From Hugenholtzia roseola DSM 9546 (GTDB lineage Bacteria; Bacteroidota; Bacteroidia; Cytophagales; Bernardetiaceae), in assembly GCF_000422585.1 (NCBI RefSeq), contig NZ_KE383881.1, forward strand, positions 50,205-114,204: a stretch of DNA of 64,000 bases. Direction: 5' to 3'. How positions within the stretch are numbered: position 1 is the stretch's first letter; every line of letters begins with the position of its first letter. Positions 52,642-61,093 of the stretch are shown here, piece by piece. Made by a program: the position numbers and the translations under genes. Below the pieces are notes generated by a model, which saw nothing but the letters and a program-made list of their open reading frames with translations, was not told the DNA's origin and did not search any database.

Positions 52642-53862
52642 TTAAAACAAACTTAATTTAACTTGCTCTTTTTGAATAACTTGATTCTTAAATTTTGGGA
52701 TAAACTCAAAATCGCAACAATCTAAATACCTCGAATAAGGTATTATGTTGTTTTTCTCTCTTTTTGCGTCGTAATTTTCTTCGTGAAAGTCTATTAAGGT
52801 TCTTCCTGCCACATACCCTAAGCCAACAGGAACCGCATTTCCTATTTGTTTGTAAATATCTGTAAGTTTGCCCACAAACTTCCAATTATCAGGAAATTGT
52901 TGGATACGCGCGTATTCCTGCACCGACAAGGCACGCATTTCGGTTGGGTGCGCCAATAGTGTAGCGTTCATTATCGGACTCGTGAGTAATGTAGGTGAGG
53001 GTTCGGAAAAAGAAAGCCGCCTAAAAAAACCTGTTTTGCCACCTACCAATTCGAGGGAATTACCCATTGCTTCTTTTTGTACTTCTGGAGGCAAATCCCG
53101 CCAATTTTGTCCTTCTTTCAGATAGGTCAGATACTTTTTTATTCGTTGTGGTATTTCCAAATAGTCTTGTTTTACATTTTCAAGCCCCTGAAAAGCCTCT
53201 TTTAAAGATGTCCATTTCTTTCCCGTTTCTTGCCCTGTTTGGCTATGTGTGGGAGTTGGCAGCGGTATTCTGCCCTTTTTACTGCCGAAAATAATGACTC
53301 TCTCTCTGGCTTGCGGAACACCATAATTAGCACTATTGAAGAGTGTAAAACTTAGCTGGTAGCCTAATTTACTAAACTCCTGCCAAAGAAAATACATCAT
53401 ACTACCCTGCATCTCTACAATATGATTGTATTCTTTTTCATATTCAGGTGGAACGACATTTAGGGGGGTTGATAAAATTCCCCTTACGTTTTCTAAGATA
53501 AAATATGGAGGACTAATTTCTTCTATAATCTGCAAGTACCTGATAATAGCATTGCCTCTAAAATCTTGCAAAGACAATCTTTTCCCTGCTGTGCTAAAGG
53601 CTTGACAAGGCGGTCCCCCTACGATTGCGAAAACCTCCTCTTTTGAGAGGCTTGCCGTGGTTAGTATTTCGTCAGTGGTAATTTTGTTTATATCGTTTTC
53701 AATAACAGGAATGTTAGAATTTGCGCGAATGGTCTTGCAAGCCAATTTATCCATCTCTACACAAACGGCAACTTTCATGCCCGCTTTTTCAAGTCCTAAA
53801 TCCAGACCCATGGCACCTGAAAATATTGAAACAACATTGTAGCTAAAATTATTTGTTACCAT
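52642..53862 (-). CDS. Type II DNA (cytosine-5) methyltransferase
   Basis: The 406-residue enzyme carries the ordered C5 motifs: motif I SIFSGAMGLDLGLEKAG (about 13), the catalytic motif IV GGPPCQAFSTAGKR (about 80), motif VI ENVRG (about 138), motif VIII QARERVIIFG (about 192), and motifs IX-X with ALSVQEYARIQQFPDNW and KQIGNAVPVGLG (about 344). It methylates cytosine in a specific site, protecting it from the partner nuclease. Its ATG lies inside the last codons of the endonuclease gene (7-base overlap), so translation is coupled. The recognition site cannot be read from sequence. Confidence 0.95.
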   Translation of the reverse strand: MVTNNFSYNVVSIFSGAMGLDLGLEKAGMKVAVCVEMDKLACKTIRANSNIPVIENDINKITTDEILTTASLSKEEVFAIVGGPPCQAFSTAGKRLSLQDFRGNAIIRYLQIIEEISPPYFILENVRGILSTPLNVVPPEYEKEYNHIVEMQGSMMYFLWQEFSKLGYQLSFTLFNSANYGVPQARERVIIFGSKKGRIPLPTPTHSQTGQETGKKWTSLKEAFQGLENVKQDYLEIPQRIKKYLTYLKEGQNWRDLPPEVQKEAMGNSLELVGGKTGFFRRLSFSEPSPTLLTSPIMNATLLAHPTEMRALSVQEYARIQQFPDNWKFVGKLTDIYKQIGNAVPVGLGYVAGRTLIDFHEENYDAKREKNNIIPYSRYLDCCDFEFIPKFKNQVIQKEQVKLSLF

Positions 53863-54818
53863 AAAGATTTTAAAAATTGGTCGTAAGAAGTGTATTTTGT
53901 TTGAAAACTGTCTAAAATGGGTTCCATTCGGCTTTCTATTTTATCGATAATCGTCTGATTTGATAGGACGTGCTTTGAGGCACTTAACAGCATTTCTACC
54001 AACTTATGGTGGTAGTCTTTGTCATCAGTTATGAAGCCCCATAGTTCTTTTCCTATCAAAGTGCGTTTGTCCCAGTCGGGCAGATACTGCTTCATTAAAC
54101 CGTGTGTAACGGTTTTATCCTCTCTTTTTCCGTAGGTTTCGCCGATAAAAGCCCTAAAGCCTTGGTTTTCTATTAACTCTATTTCGCGTTTATAGTGCTG
54201 CATTTGTGTTTTGTTCACATCATTGGTTCCACTCTTAATTTCCAAGTAGGCTTTTACCTCATTAACCTTTTCGACTACAATATCCCATTTTGTTTGTTCC
54301 CCAAGTTCGTCTTCTTTTCCTTCATGCACGTACTCACTTGCATATAAAATCAAGTTTTGTACCAAAAAGCCTACCGAGGTAACAACACTGCGAGAGATAG
54401 CCTGATAGACATAGTAGCGAATCAAATCTTTTTCATTATCCAAATTTAAGGCACCTGCTAAAATAGGATTTATATTTAATGTTTCTAATTCTAAGTTCTC
54501 AATCATTTGCAACTGACGATTTACAAATTCGCTAACCAATACCTTAATAAAGTTCTCTCGTATGCTTAGTTTGCTATCAAGCAAACCACTGCGTTGAAAG
54601 GCGATAATTTTTTCAAAGTCTGACTCGGTTAACTTGATAGCTTTTTCGCCACCTATAAAAGTAATGTTTTCAAAGTCTTCTCTCTTTGCAGCTAAAAAAC
54701 TATCGAGGCTGCCAAAATGATGGGCAAGAATATCTATTTTTTGTTTAAATGCGCCCGAAAGTCCTTTCAAATGCACTGAAAAGCCTTTTTTTATTAAGGT
54801 CTGTACCGTTGCTGCCAT
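53856..54818 (-). CDS. Type II restriction endonuclease, PD-(D/E)XK type
   Basis: The 320-residue protein is upstream of and overlaps the cytosine methyltransferase. A likely catalytic triad is KWDIVVEK ... YLEIKSGTND at about 183-203, with aspartate and E-x-K in the right order. The N-terminus (about 15-65) resembles helix-hairpin-helix pairs (LKGLSGAFKQKIDILAHHFG, FENITFIGGEKAIKL), which could bind DNA. The rest is helical. It is probably the nuclease of the pair, resembling PmeII-like enzymes; specificity is unknown. Gene order is endonuclease first, methyltransferase second. Confidence 0.82.
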   Translation of the reverse strand: MAATVQTLIKKGFSVHLKGLSGAFKQKIDILAHHFGSLDSFLAAKREDFENITFIGGEKAIKLTESDFEKIIAFQRSGLLDSKLSIRENFIKVLVSEFVNRQLQMIENLELETLNINPILAGALNLDNEKDLIRYYVYQAISRSVVTSVGFLVQNLILYASEYVHEGKEDELGEQTKWDIVVEKVNEVKAYLEIKSGTNDVNKTQMQHYKREIELIENQGFRAFIGETYGKREDKTVTHGLMKQYLPDWDKRTLIGKELWGFITDDKDYHHKLVEMLLSASKHVLSNQTIIDKIESRMEPILDSFQTKYTSYDQFLKSLW

Positions 54819-55212
54819 AGCTTAGTTCAAATTATCGTGATAATTTTTATTTCTAAAGGTTAGTCGTACAGTCTTTATATAGGAACGAGGCAGGGGTATC
54901 ACAAAATAGTTGCTTTAATAACGCCCTACAACCGCCCAAAAGCAATTCCATTTTTACCTCTATCCTCATAATTTGCTGTTTTTTCTTTCTGCAAAGATAA
55001 TCATTTTCTTCAAACGATAAGGTTTCTAAAATCTTATGGGTTTGAATGATAGGTTTTTCGGGCTGCCCCTTTTATTTCTTTTGCCTTTTTTATGATTTCT
55101 GCCAATAAATTCGCAATTTTGTTTCGCAAGATGCCTTAGCGCAAAAACTCAAAACGCTTCTACCCCTCTCTTTTCTACACTCCCATTCATCTTTTACCAA
55201 TCCCCTGATTTT
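54819..55212. other. Gene-free gap between the R-M operon and the coiled-coil protein gene
   Basis: The 394 bases show no gene. A minus-strand TATCTTTGC (54992-54999) is a candidate -7 element for the R-M operon, giving a leader of about 170 bases. A GCCCTACAACCGCCC segment (about 54923) resembles material near the other repeats. Confidence 0.5.
54992..54999 (-). promoter_or_regulatory. Candidate -7 element for the R-M operon
   Basis: TATCTTTG on the minus strand matches TAnnTTTG. It is 174 bases before the endonuclease ATG. Confidence 0.35.
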
Positions 55213-56544
55213 ATGAAACATACTTCGCTTTCCCTTACCTGCCTACTGCTCCTTTTTTTGCTTGGGATAGGCACGCCTGCCGCCTTGCATGCACAAGATA
55301 GCCTTAGCACCGCCCAACTTTTCAAGATGTTGCAAGAAATGCAGCAGCAACAACAACGACTAAACCAACAAAATCAAAGCTATCAATCGCTTCTCAATTT
55401 ATTGCAAGACTCTTTAAAAAATAGCACTAAAAAAATCTTAGACCTTTCTTATACCGTAGAAACCCAACGCAGTGCCTTAGAACGCAACGAAGCCATTGTA
55501 AAGGACGTAACCAAAAGAGTAGAGCTTTCCGACGAGGCGCGTTACAAAATCATCAAAACCAACTTAGTTAGCTCTGCCGACCTCTTCGAGCAGCTCAACG
55601 ATAGGCTCAATACCCTCTATGCCATTAGCCAGATAGAAAGTTATCGCAACCTTTTGGCAACCCTAAACAACCCTGCCGACCAGAGCATGGGCTTTTCCTA
55701 CAATGAAAAAATGCTCAAACTCATCGAACAGCATATCGCCGTAGGCAAAGACCGAAACAATGGGCAGGTCATGCAAATTGCAAAGGCAATTTTAGAGCAG
55801 CCCGCTGTCAAGACCTTTACCTCTGCCATTCCGATTGTCAATGTCGGAACTTCGCTTTTGAGTTATGTTTCTGGAATTGCGGCACAAAGGAAAGACCTTT
55901 CTGCAAACAATATCCTGACTTTCAAGACCGAAATGGAAAAATATACAGGTTATTATAGCCAGCTCAATCAGCTCAATATGCGTTTTGCCTCCAACTTGGA
56001 AAGCTATCAGGTACAAAATGCAAGTATTCATAATACGCTTTTAGAACTAACTACTGCCTATGCTACTTCGCTCAAATTCCAAACAGGCTCTTTTGACGAA
56101 AACGGAAATGTTCCCGTAGGCGAGTATCTTTCTACCGTCTTTCGTAGCTACAACAAAGACGAAGTGCGCCGCTACTTAGAGGGCTTGGAAAAAGCCGCTA
56201 CCAAAAATGGAAAGGTAGATTACGGTTTGGTGCTAAAACAAAATCCGCACCTCTTAGATGCCAACAAAAACACTGAACGAGCCGCACATTTATACCGCCA
56301 ATTCGAGAGCCTTTATGGGCAGTATATCTCGATGTTAGAGGAAAATAGTCGTGGTACGATTAACGTCTTAGAGAGTGCTATTGAATTGGGTTTGAGCAGC
56401 GACAATACCAAAATCAAAGCCCAAGTGGATATTTTGCGCACCCGCAAAACAGAGGCTATCGCTGGTATTCGCCGCGCCATCAATATCGAGCGCATGAAAA
56501 CAACGGTAAATAACTTAGACGGCTTCTTTGGGGGCGGACTCTAA
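55213..56544 (+). CDS. Secreted coiled-coil protein of unknown function
   Basis: The 443-residue protein has a signal peptide (1-28, LLLLFLLGIGTPAALHAQ). A glutamine-rich coiled coil follows (about 35-115, MLQEMQQQQQRLNQQNQSY), then a mostly helical body with a hydrophobic patch at about 205-225 (AIPIVNVGTSLLSYVSGIAA). I recognise no catalytic motif and no T9SS sorting tail. It is probably periplasmic or outer-membrane associated. It stands alone between the R-M operon and repeat-filled DNA. Structural or scaffold roles fit the composition but are guesses. Confidence 0.7.
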   Translation: MKHTSLSLTCLLLLFLLGIGTPAALHAQDSLSTAQLFKMLQEMQQQQQRLNQQNQSYQSLLNLLQDSLKNSTKKILDLSYTVETQRSALERNEAIVKDVTKRVELSDEARYKIIKTNLVSSADLFEQLNDRLNTLYAISQIESYRNLLATLNNPADQSMGFSYNEKMLKLIEQHIAVGKDRNNGQVMQIAKAILEQPAVKTFTSAIPIVNVGTSLLSYVSGIAAQRKDLSANNILTFKTEMEKYTGYYSQLNQLNMRFASNLESYQVQNASIHNTLLELTTAYATSLKFQTGSFDENGNVPVGEYLSTVFRSYNKDEVRRYLEGLEKAATKNGKVDYGLVLKQNPHLLDANKNTERAAHLYRQFESLYGQYISMLEENSRGTINVLESAIELGLSSDNTKIKAQVDILRTRKTEAIAGIRRAINIERMKTTVNNLDGFFGGGL

Positions 56545-56665
56545 AAAGTTAAGATTTCAGAAAAGTCTATTTTCCTATAAACTTCTTGCTTTCAAGTGCC
56601 GTTTTTGATTTGACTAACTGTCTTCAAGGTGCAGTCTTGTTAAGTTTTGAAAATCTCACGCCAAC

Positions 56666-56804
56666 GTAGGGACAAGGCACTGCCTTGTCCTGACTTGGAT
56701 TGAAATAAAATTGTTTATTCAGACCCAAAATAAGATTGTATCCAAATTTTATTTTGTTAAGAACTTGAAAACGCAATATTTTGCTAAAACTTAACGCTGT
56801 GCAG
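56666..56804 (+). repeat. Copy of the dispersed repeat, hairpin-free middle
   Basis: CGTAGGGACAAGGCACTGCC and TTGTCC, GATTGAAATAAAATTG, CCAAATTTTATTTTG, CTAAAACTTAACGCTGTGC. The middle lacks the 33-nt hairpin. It is the first of two in the 56545-57060 gap. Confidence 0.75.
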
Positions 56805-56834
56805 GGGGTTAAATGCTAAAAAAAAGTAGCCAAC

Positions 56835-56953
56835 GTAGGGACAAGGCACTGCCTTGTCCTAAGCGAGGTTGAAACAAAAAAGGGTTTTTAGCCCAAATTT
56901 TATTTCGCTTCAAATTTGACAACCTAAGAGTTTGCGCAGGACTTAACATTGCG
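56835..56953 (+). repeat. Copy of the dispersed repeat, hairpin-free middle
   Basis: GTAGGGACAAGGCACTGCC and TTGTCC, GGTTGAAACAAAAAAGGG, GCCCAAATTTTATTTCGC, CTTAACATTGC. It lies only 30 bases after the previous copy and in the same orientation. Confidence 0.75.
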
Positions 56954-57060
56954 GTTTTGGTGCAAAGTGCATTTTGGGCTTTTTCGCTACTATAAAGCCT
57001 AAAATTTCCAAAAAATGCTTGTGATTCACTTTCCTATTGATAAAAAATGCGATTAAAAAG

Positions 57061-58851
57061 ATGAAAAAAAAACAAATTGCTCCTCCTTTAAGCTATTTTT
57101 CAAAAGTATCGCTCCTACTTTCTGTGAGCCTTTTTCTATCGGCTTGGGTTTCGGCACAAAAAACACAACTTGTCCTTTTTAAAGACAAAAACGGAACGCC
57201 TTTCAACCTACAAAATCCGCGTGCCTTTCTTTCTCAAAAAGCCATAGATAGGCGAATAAAACAACAAATTAGCCTTGATGAGCGCGATTTACCCGTCAAT
57301 CCCGACTATTTACGACAAATCGCCGCCACAGGTGCAGAGATACTTTATCCGACCAAATGGCAAAATGGTGCGTTGGTCTTTGCCACAGAGGAGGTCTTTG
57401 CACAGATTCAAAACCTGCCTTTTGTCCTTAAAATCGAACAAATTGCGCATCAGCAGCGAAAAAGGGCTTCCTTTTTAGAAGATTACGAAAAGCACCAAAA
57501 TCGCACAGGCTTGGCAAGCGAGGGGCTGGATTTGTCCTTGCCCGACTTGTTCCAAAATCCTACCCTTCTTAGCACTTCTTGGCAGAAAGTAAGCCGCACC
57601 CTACAAGATTCGGCAACTTTTGGCGCAGCCAACGACCAAAATAAGATGGTTGGCATAGATAAAATGCACGCCGCAGGCTATCGTGGTGAAGGCATCTGGA
57701 TTGCTGTCTTTGATGGGGGCTTCCGCCAATGGGTCAATATGCGCGTCTTTGCAGGTATGGACATCGGCGAAACCTATGATTTTGTCTTGCGCAAGCCGCA
57801 GGTAGATGATAGCAGCGACCATGGCAGCCGCGTGCTTTCCGTCTTGGCTTCTAATTTGGAGGGACAATTAGTAGGCGGCGCACCCAAAGCGAAATATTTT
57901 TTATACAAAACCGAAGATGTAAGAGGAGAAATGCCCATCGAGGAGGCGTATTGGCTCATTGCTGCCGAACGTGCCGATAGCGTTGGCGTGGATATTATTC
58001 AATCTTCTTTGGGCTATTACGATTTTGATGACCCTGCCTTCAATTACAAACACGAAGACCTCGATGGGCGCACTGCCCTCATCTCACGTGCCGCAGATTG
58101 GGCTGCCGAAAGGGGAATTTTGGTGGTAACAAGTGCGGGCAATGAAGGAAATTTGGCATGGCGAAAAATTACCTTCCCTGCTGATGCGCGAAATGTCTTG
58201 GCGGTAGGGGCGGTTAATGTGCTGAATGATTTGGCAAGTTTTAGCTCACGTGGCAACGCCGCCGACGGACGCATCAAGCCCGACTTGGTAACAATGGGCA
58301 GCGGAACAGCCACTTGGGGCGTGCGCGATATGCTTTCCTTAGGAAATGGCACTTCCTTCGCCGCGCCTGTTCTAAGCGGTTTGGCGGCAGGTTTTTGGCA
58401 GGCAAACCCAACCCTAAAAGCCTCCGAAGTACGCGAATATCTCAAACAATCGGGACACCAATATCGCACGCCCGACGAAAACTTTGGATACGGGATTCCT
58501 CATTTTCAAAGGGCGCAAAATAGAGTTGTCAATGGAAGTCCTGATTTTTTTGCTACAAAAACGAAAATGATAGAAACTTCTTTCCCTAACCCTTTGGAAA
58601 AAGACAATCAACTTCAAGTTCGTTTTGCGCCTGATTTTGTGGCTACCTATTCGCTACTTTCGCCTACGGTAGAAATAGAAATTTGCAACATTTTAGGACA
58701 AATTTTGGACAAACAAGTAATTTCTATGGAAAATATCGCCCAAAATCCTAACTTTGTCCTGCAAATCCCTGTTCACCTGACAAGTCAGATTTTATACATT
58801 CGCTTTCAAAGTGCTGCTTATAGTCAGGTCTTAAAAGTGGTAAAACCTTGA
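57061..58851 (+). CDS. Secreted subtilisin-like serine protease (S8) with T9SS type A tail
   Basis: The 596-residue protein has a signal peptide (about 1-33, LLLSVSLFLSAWVSAQ). An inhibitor-like prodomain follows (about 35-140, LVLFKDKNGTPFNLQNPRAF), then the S8 catalytic domain: Asp in IAVFDGG (about 220), His in DDSSDHGSRVLSVLASN (about 255) and Ser in GNGTSFAAPVLSG (about 434), with oxyanion SAGNEGN (about 361). Residues about 505-596 form a type A T9SS sorting domain (SFPNP, VEIEICNILGQ, KVVKP ending). It should be exported by the type IX system and anchored or released at the surface. The ATG at 57061 is preferred to an upstream TTG at 57037. Confidence 0.93.
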   Translation: MKKKQIAPPLSYFSKVSLLLSVSLFLSAWVSAQKTQLVLFKDKNGTPFNLQNPRAFLSQKAIDRRIKQQISLDERDLPVNPDYLRQIAATGAEILYPTKWQNGALVFATEEVFAQIQNLPFVLKIEQIAHQQRKRASFLEDYEKHQNRTGLASEGLDLSLPDLFQNPTLLSTSWQKVSRTLQDSATFGAANDQNKMVGIDKMHAAGYRGEGIWIAVFDGGFRQWVNMRVFAGMDIGETYDFVLRKPQVDDSSDHGSRVLSVLASNLEGQLVGGAPKAKYFLYKTEDVRGEMPIEEAYWLIAAERADSVGVDIIQSSLGYYDFDDPAFNYKHEDLDGRTALISRAADWAAERGILVVTSAGNEGNLAWRKITFPADARNVLAVGAVNVLNDLASFSSRGNAADGRIKPDLVTMGSGTATWGVRDMLSLGNGTSFAAPVLSGLAAGFWQANPTLKASEVREYLKQSGHQYRTPDENFGYGIPHFQRAQNRVVNGSPDFFATKTKMIETSFPNPLEKDNQLQVRFAPDFVATYSLLSPTVEIEICNILGQILDKQVISMENIAQNPNFVLQIPVHLTSQILYIRFQSAAYSQVLKVVKP

Positions 58852-58876
58852 AAGGTTTTAATAGCAAATTAGCATA

Positions 58877-58909
58877 AAAAGCGATAAGAAAAAAGTTCTT
58901 ATCGCTTTT
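58877..58909 (+). terminator. Intrinsic terminator after the subtilase gene
   Basis: AAAAGCGATAAGAA and its perfect 14-bp complement with a 5-base loop, 25 bases past the stop. Confidence 0.8.
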
Positions 58910-58933
58910 ATAGTTTCATAAACTTTCAATTTT

Positions 58934-59074
58934 ATGTTTTCAAAAGTCAAAAAATTATACCAAAAATATAGAAATTATCTCATTGTAGATGCACTTATGT
59001 ATCTGCTTATGATTTTACTGATGCTGGTAACTATCATAGGGGTAGTCTTGTGGAAAAAGTATAATGCCGCTTAA
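58934..59074 (+). CDS. Small single-span membrane protein (46 residues)
   Basis: The ATG at 58934 opens a frame of 46 codons ending in TAA. The product starts with a basic, aromatic segment (KVKKLYQKYRNYL) and continues with one hydrophobic span (LMYLLMILLMLVTIIGVVL), ending in WKKYNAA. The charge pattern (basic on both sides of the span, more at the front) is that of a real small membrane protein. It lies 24 bases after the subtilase terminator and 21 bases before the SUMF1-fold gene on the same strand. No family is recognised. Confidence 0.55.
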   Translation: MFSKVKKLYQKYRNYLIVDALMYLLMILLMLVTIIGVVLWKKYNAA

Positions 59075-59095
59075 TACAATCTTTCTCATACAAAT

Positions 59096-60724
59096 ATGAA
59101 AATAAAATTAAAAAAAATATACTTTATTTTAATAACTTTTCACTTACTTCTAATACCTTCGCTTTGCGCTAATGGCTTGATAGTTAGCGATTTAGCTTTA
59201 ATAGATGCGGGGCGTTTGCACCTTCGTTTGGCTTGGGAAAATGCTTGGCACAATGATTTGAACCATGATGGTGTTTGGCTTTTTGTCAAATATCGCCGTT
59301 ATGGGGGAGCGTGGCAGCATCTGGATTTGAGTGCTACTAAGGCGGCGCATCTGGTTCAAAATGTCGATTTGGAAGTGGAAGCGGTGAGTGATGGCAAAGG
59401 AATTTTTGTATATCCTCAACAAAAAGGTTTTTTTTCTGATATAGAAACCGAACTAACTCTTTCATTTTCAGAAAACTTATCGCTTTTGGGGCAGTACGAT
59501 TTTAGGGTTTTTGCTGTGGAAATGGTTTGGATTCCCGAAGGTGGTTTTTGGGTTGGCGATGGAATAGGCACACAAAACGCCCTACGCAAAGGGGGCGCAA
59601 AGGCATTGGATTCGCTCGATACCGAACCTTTTTGGATAGAAAGCGAAGCCGAAATTTCGGTAGGAACGGCGGCAAACCAACTCTATGGCAGTGCTGCTGA
59701 TGATTGGTCGCCAAAAGGCAATATTCCCGCTACTTTTCCCAAAGGTTTTGCCTCTTTTTGGGTAATGAAATACGAAATTACACAAATTCAGTATGCAGAT
59801 TTTTTAAATACCCTAACTTTTGAACAGCAAAAAAATAGGACACGTGCTGCGCCCGATAGTCCGCCTGCCACACCTGCCCTTTCACCTGCGCCTTTGGATA
59901 GGGCAGAGGCGGCGCGAAGCACGCTCGTTGTGGCGCAAAGTGCAGACGCGCTCACTTTGCAGCCTGCGCGTTATGCCTGTGATGGCAATTTGAATGGCGT
60001 TTTCAATGAGCCGCAAGATGGAAAAGAACGCGCCTGTAACTGGCTTGATGGAGAAGATTTATTGGCTTATTTAGAGTGGGCTGCGTTGCGTCCACTTACG
60101 GAGCTTGAATTTGAGAAAATAGCACGCGGGAGAGTTTTTCCCAAAAAAGGAGAATTTCCTTGGCAGACTATCTACCTTATCAATGGTTATGGAGTAGAAA
60201 ATGAAGGCAGCGAAAATGAAACGTTGCGCAAAACAGAAACCTTCGACCCTGCCATTTCAAGAGTTGATAGTGCAGGTTTTGCCAACTACAATTCGGGTAT
60301 AGATTTTAGGCAATTAGCAGGTGTAACGCGCGTCGGTTTTGGAGCAGCCCAAAATAGAGCCGAAGAAGCCACACAAGAGTCTGAAAATGAGGCACTTTAT
60401 TTTAAAAGACGCTTACAGGCTGGGGCTTCACCTTATGGCGTTTTGGAGCTATCGGGTAATGTATGGGAGGCGTGTGTTACTCTTGAGGCAGTGGCGTTGC
60501 GCTATCAGGGCAATGTTGGCAGTGGAAACTTAGATGCGGAGGGTAAGGCTACTGTTTGGCGTTTTGCACCTGCGGCAGACTTGCTTCGTTTGCGCGGAGG
60601 CGGTTGGAATAGCACTGCTTTTGAAGTAGGAAATTTTAGAGATACTAGCGTTTCGGCAAGATATTATGCAAATTTGCGTCATTTCTTACGTAGGGATACC
60701 ACAGGTGGCAGAGGTGCAAGATAG
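59096..60724 (+). CDS. Secreted SUMF1/formylglycine-enzyme-fold protein
   Basis: The 542-residue protein has a signal peptide (about 1-25, LITFHLLLIPSLCANG). A beta-rich N-terminal part (about 30-140) includes DLNHDGVWLFVKYRRYGGAW. The SUMF1 (FGE-sulfatase) fold runs about 143-540: EMVWIPEGGFWVGD, FWVMKYEITQIQYADFLNTL, ALRPLTELEFEKIARG, PYGVLELSGNVWEACV, LRLRGGGWNS. The paired C-terminal cysteines of true formylglycine-generating enzymes are not seen in the final 120 residues, so it is probably not that enzyme. Similar proteins serve in T9SS/gliding systems or as ligand binders. Confidence 0.8.
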   Translation: MKIKLKKIYFILITFHLLLIPSLCANGLIVSDLALIDAGRLHLRLAWENAWHNDLNHDGVWLFVKYRRYGGAWQHLDLSATKAAHLVQNVDLEVEAVSDGKGIFVYPQQKGFFSDIETELTLSFSENLSLLGQYDFRVFAVEMVWIPEGGFWVGDGIGTQNALRKGGAKALDSLDTEPFWIESEAEISVGTAANQLYGSAADDWSPKGNIPATFPKGFASFWVMKYEITQIQYADFLNTLTFEQQKNRTRAAPDSPPATPALSPAPLDRAEAARSTLVVAQSADALTLQPARYACDGNLNGVFNEPQDGKERACNWLDGEDLLAYLEWAALRPLTELEFEKIARGRVFPKKGEFPWQTIYLINGYGVENEGSENETLRKTETFDPAISRVDSAGFANYNSGIDFRQLAGVTRVGFGAAQNRAEEATQESENEALYFKRRLQAGASPYGVLELSGNVWEACVTLEAVALRYQGNVGSGNLDAEGKATVWRFAPAADLLRLRGGGWNSTAFEVGNFRDTSVSARYYANLRHFLRRDTTGGRGAR

Positions 60725-61093
60725 CCAACTTAAAAGTTGAATTACTTTGAAATTTTTTCAAATTTAGAAAGCATAGTTTCGATAAATCAAAATCTTCTTT
60801 TTTCTACAAAATGCTGTTTTTGGGCTTGGAAATTTGTGGGAAGTTTTGTAACTTTGCGCTGCCCTGAATAGGAAACTTTGCCCCTTTCAAAGCGAGCTTA
60901 TATAAGTTTGTTATTTCAGTAACACCTTAAAAGGCTTTTTTGATAAAATTAACCTCTATTTCCTTGCCGCCTTCGCTTAAAAAACGCTTGTTTTGTGGTA
61001 TAGAAGTGAAAAGGCGTGGGGAAGTTTTGGATAAATGCTTGGTGGTAGATATTTTATGATGAAACTTTGCAAGAATAAAACAACTTCAAAAGA
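60725..61093. other. Gene-free gap before the DUF6624 gene
   Basis: The 369 bases show no gene. TTG at 60826-60828, 20 bp and TAACTTTG at 60849-60856 form a candidate promoter; the leader would be about 230 bases. No repeat copy is present. Confidence 0.5.
60826..60856 (+). promoter_or_regulatory. Candidate promoter ahead of the DUF6624 gene
   Basis: TTG at 60826, 20-bp spacer, TAACTTTG (TAnnTTTG) at 60849-60856. The -33 element is short, so support is moderate. Confidence 0.35.
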
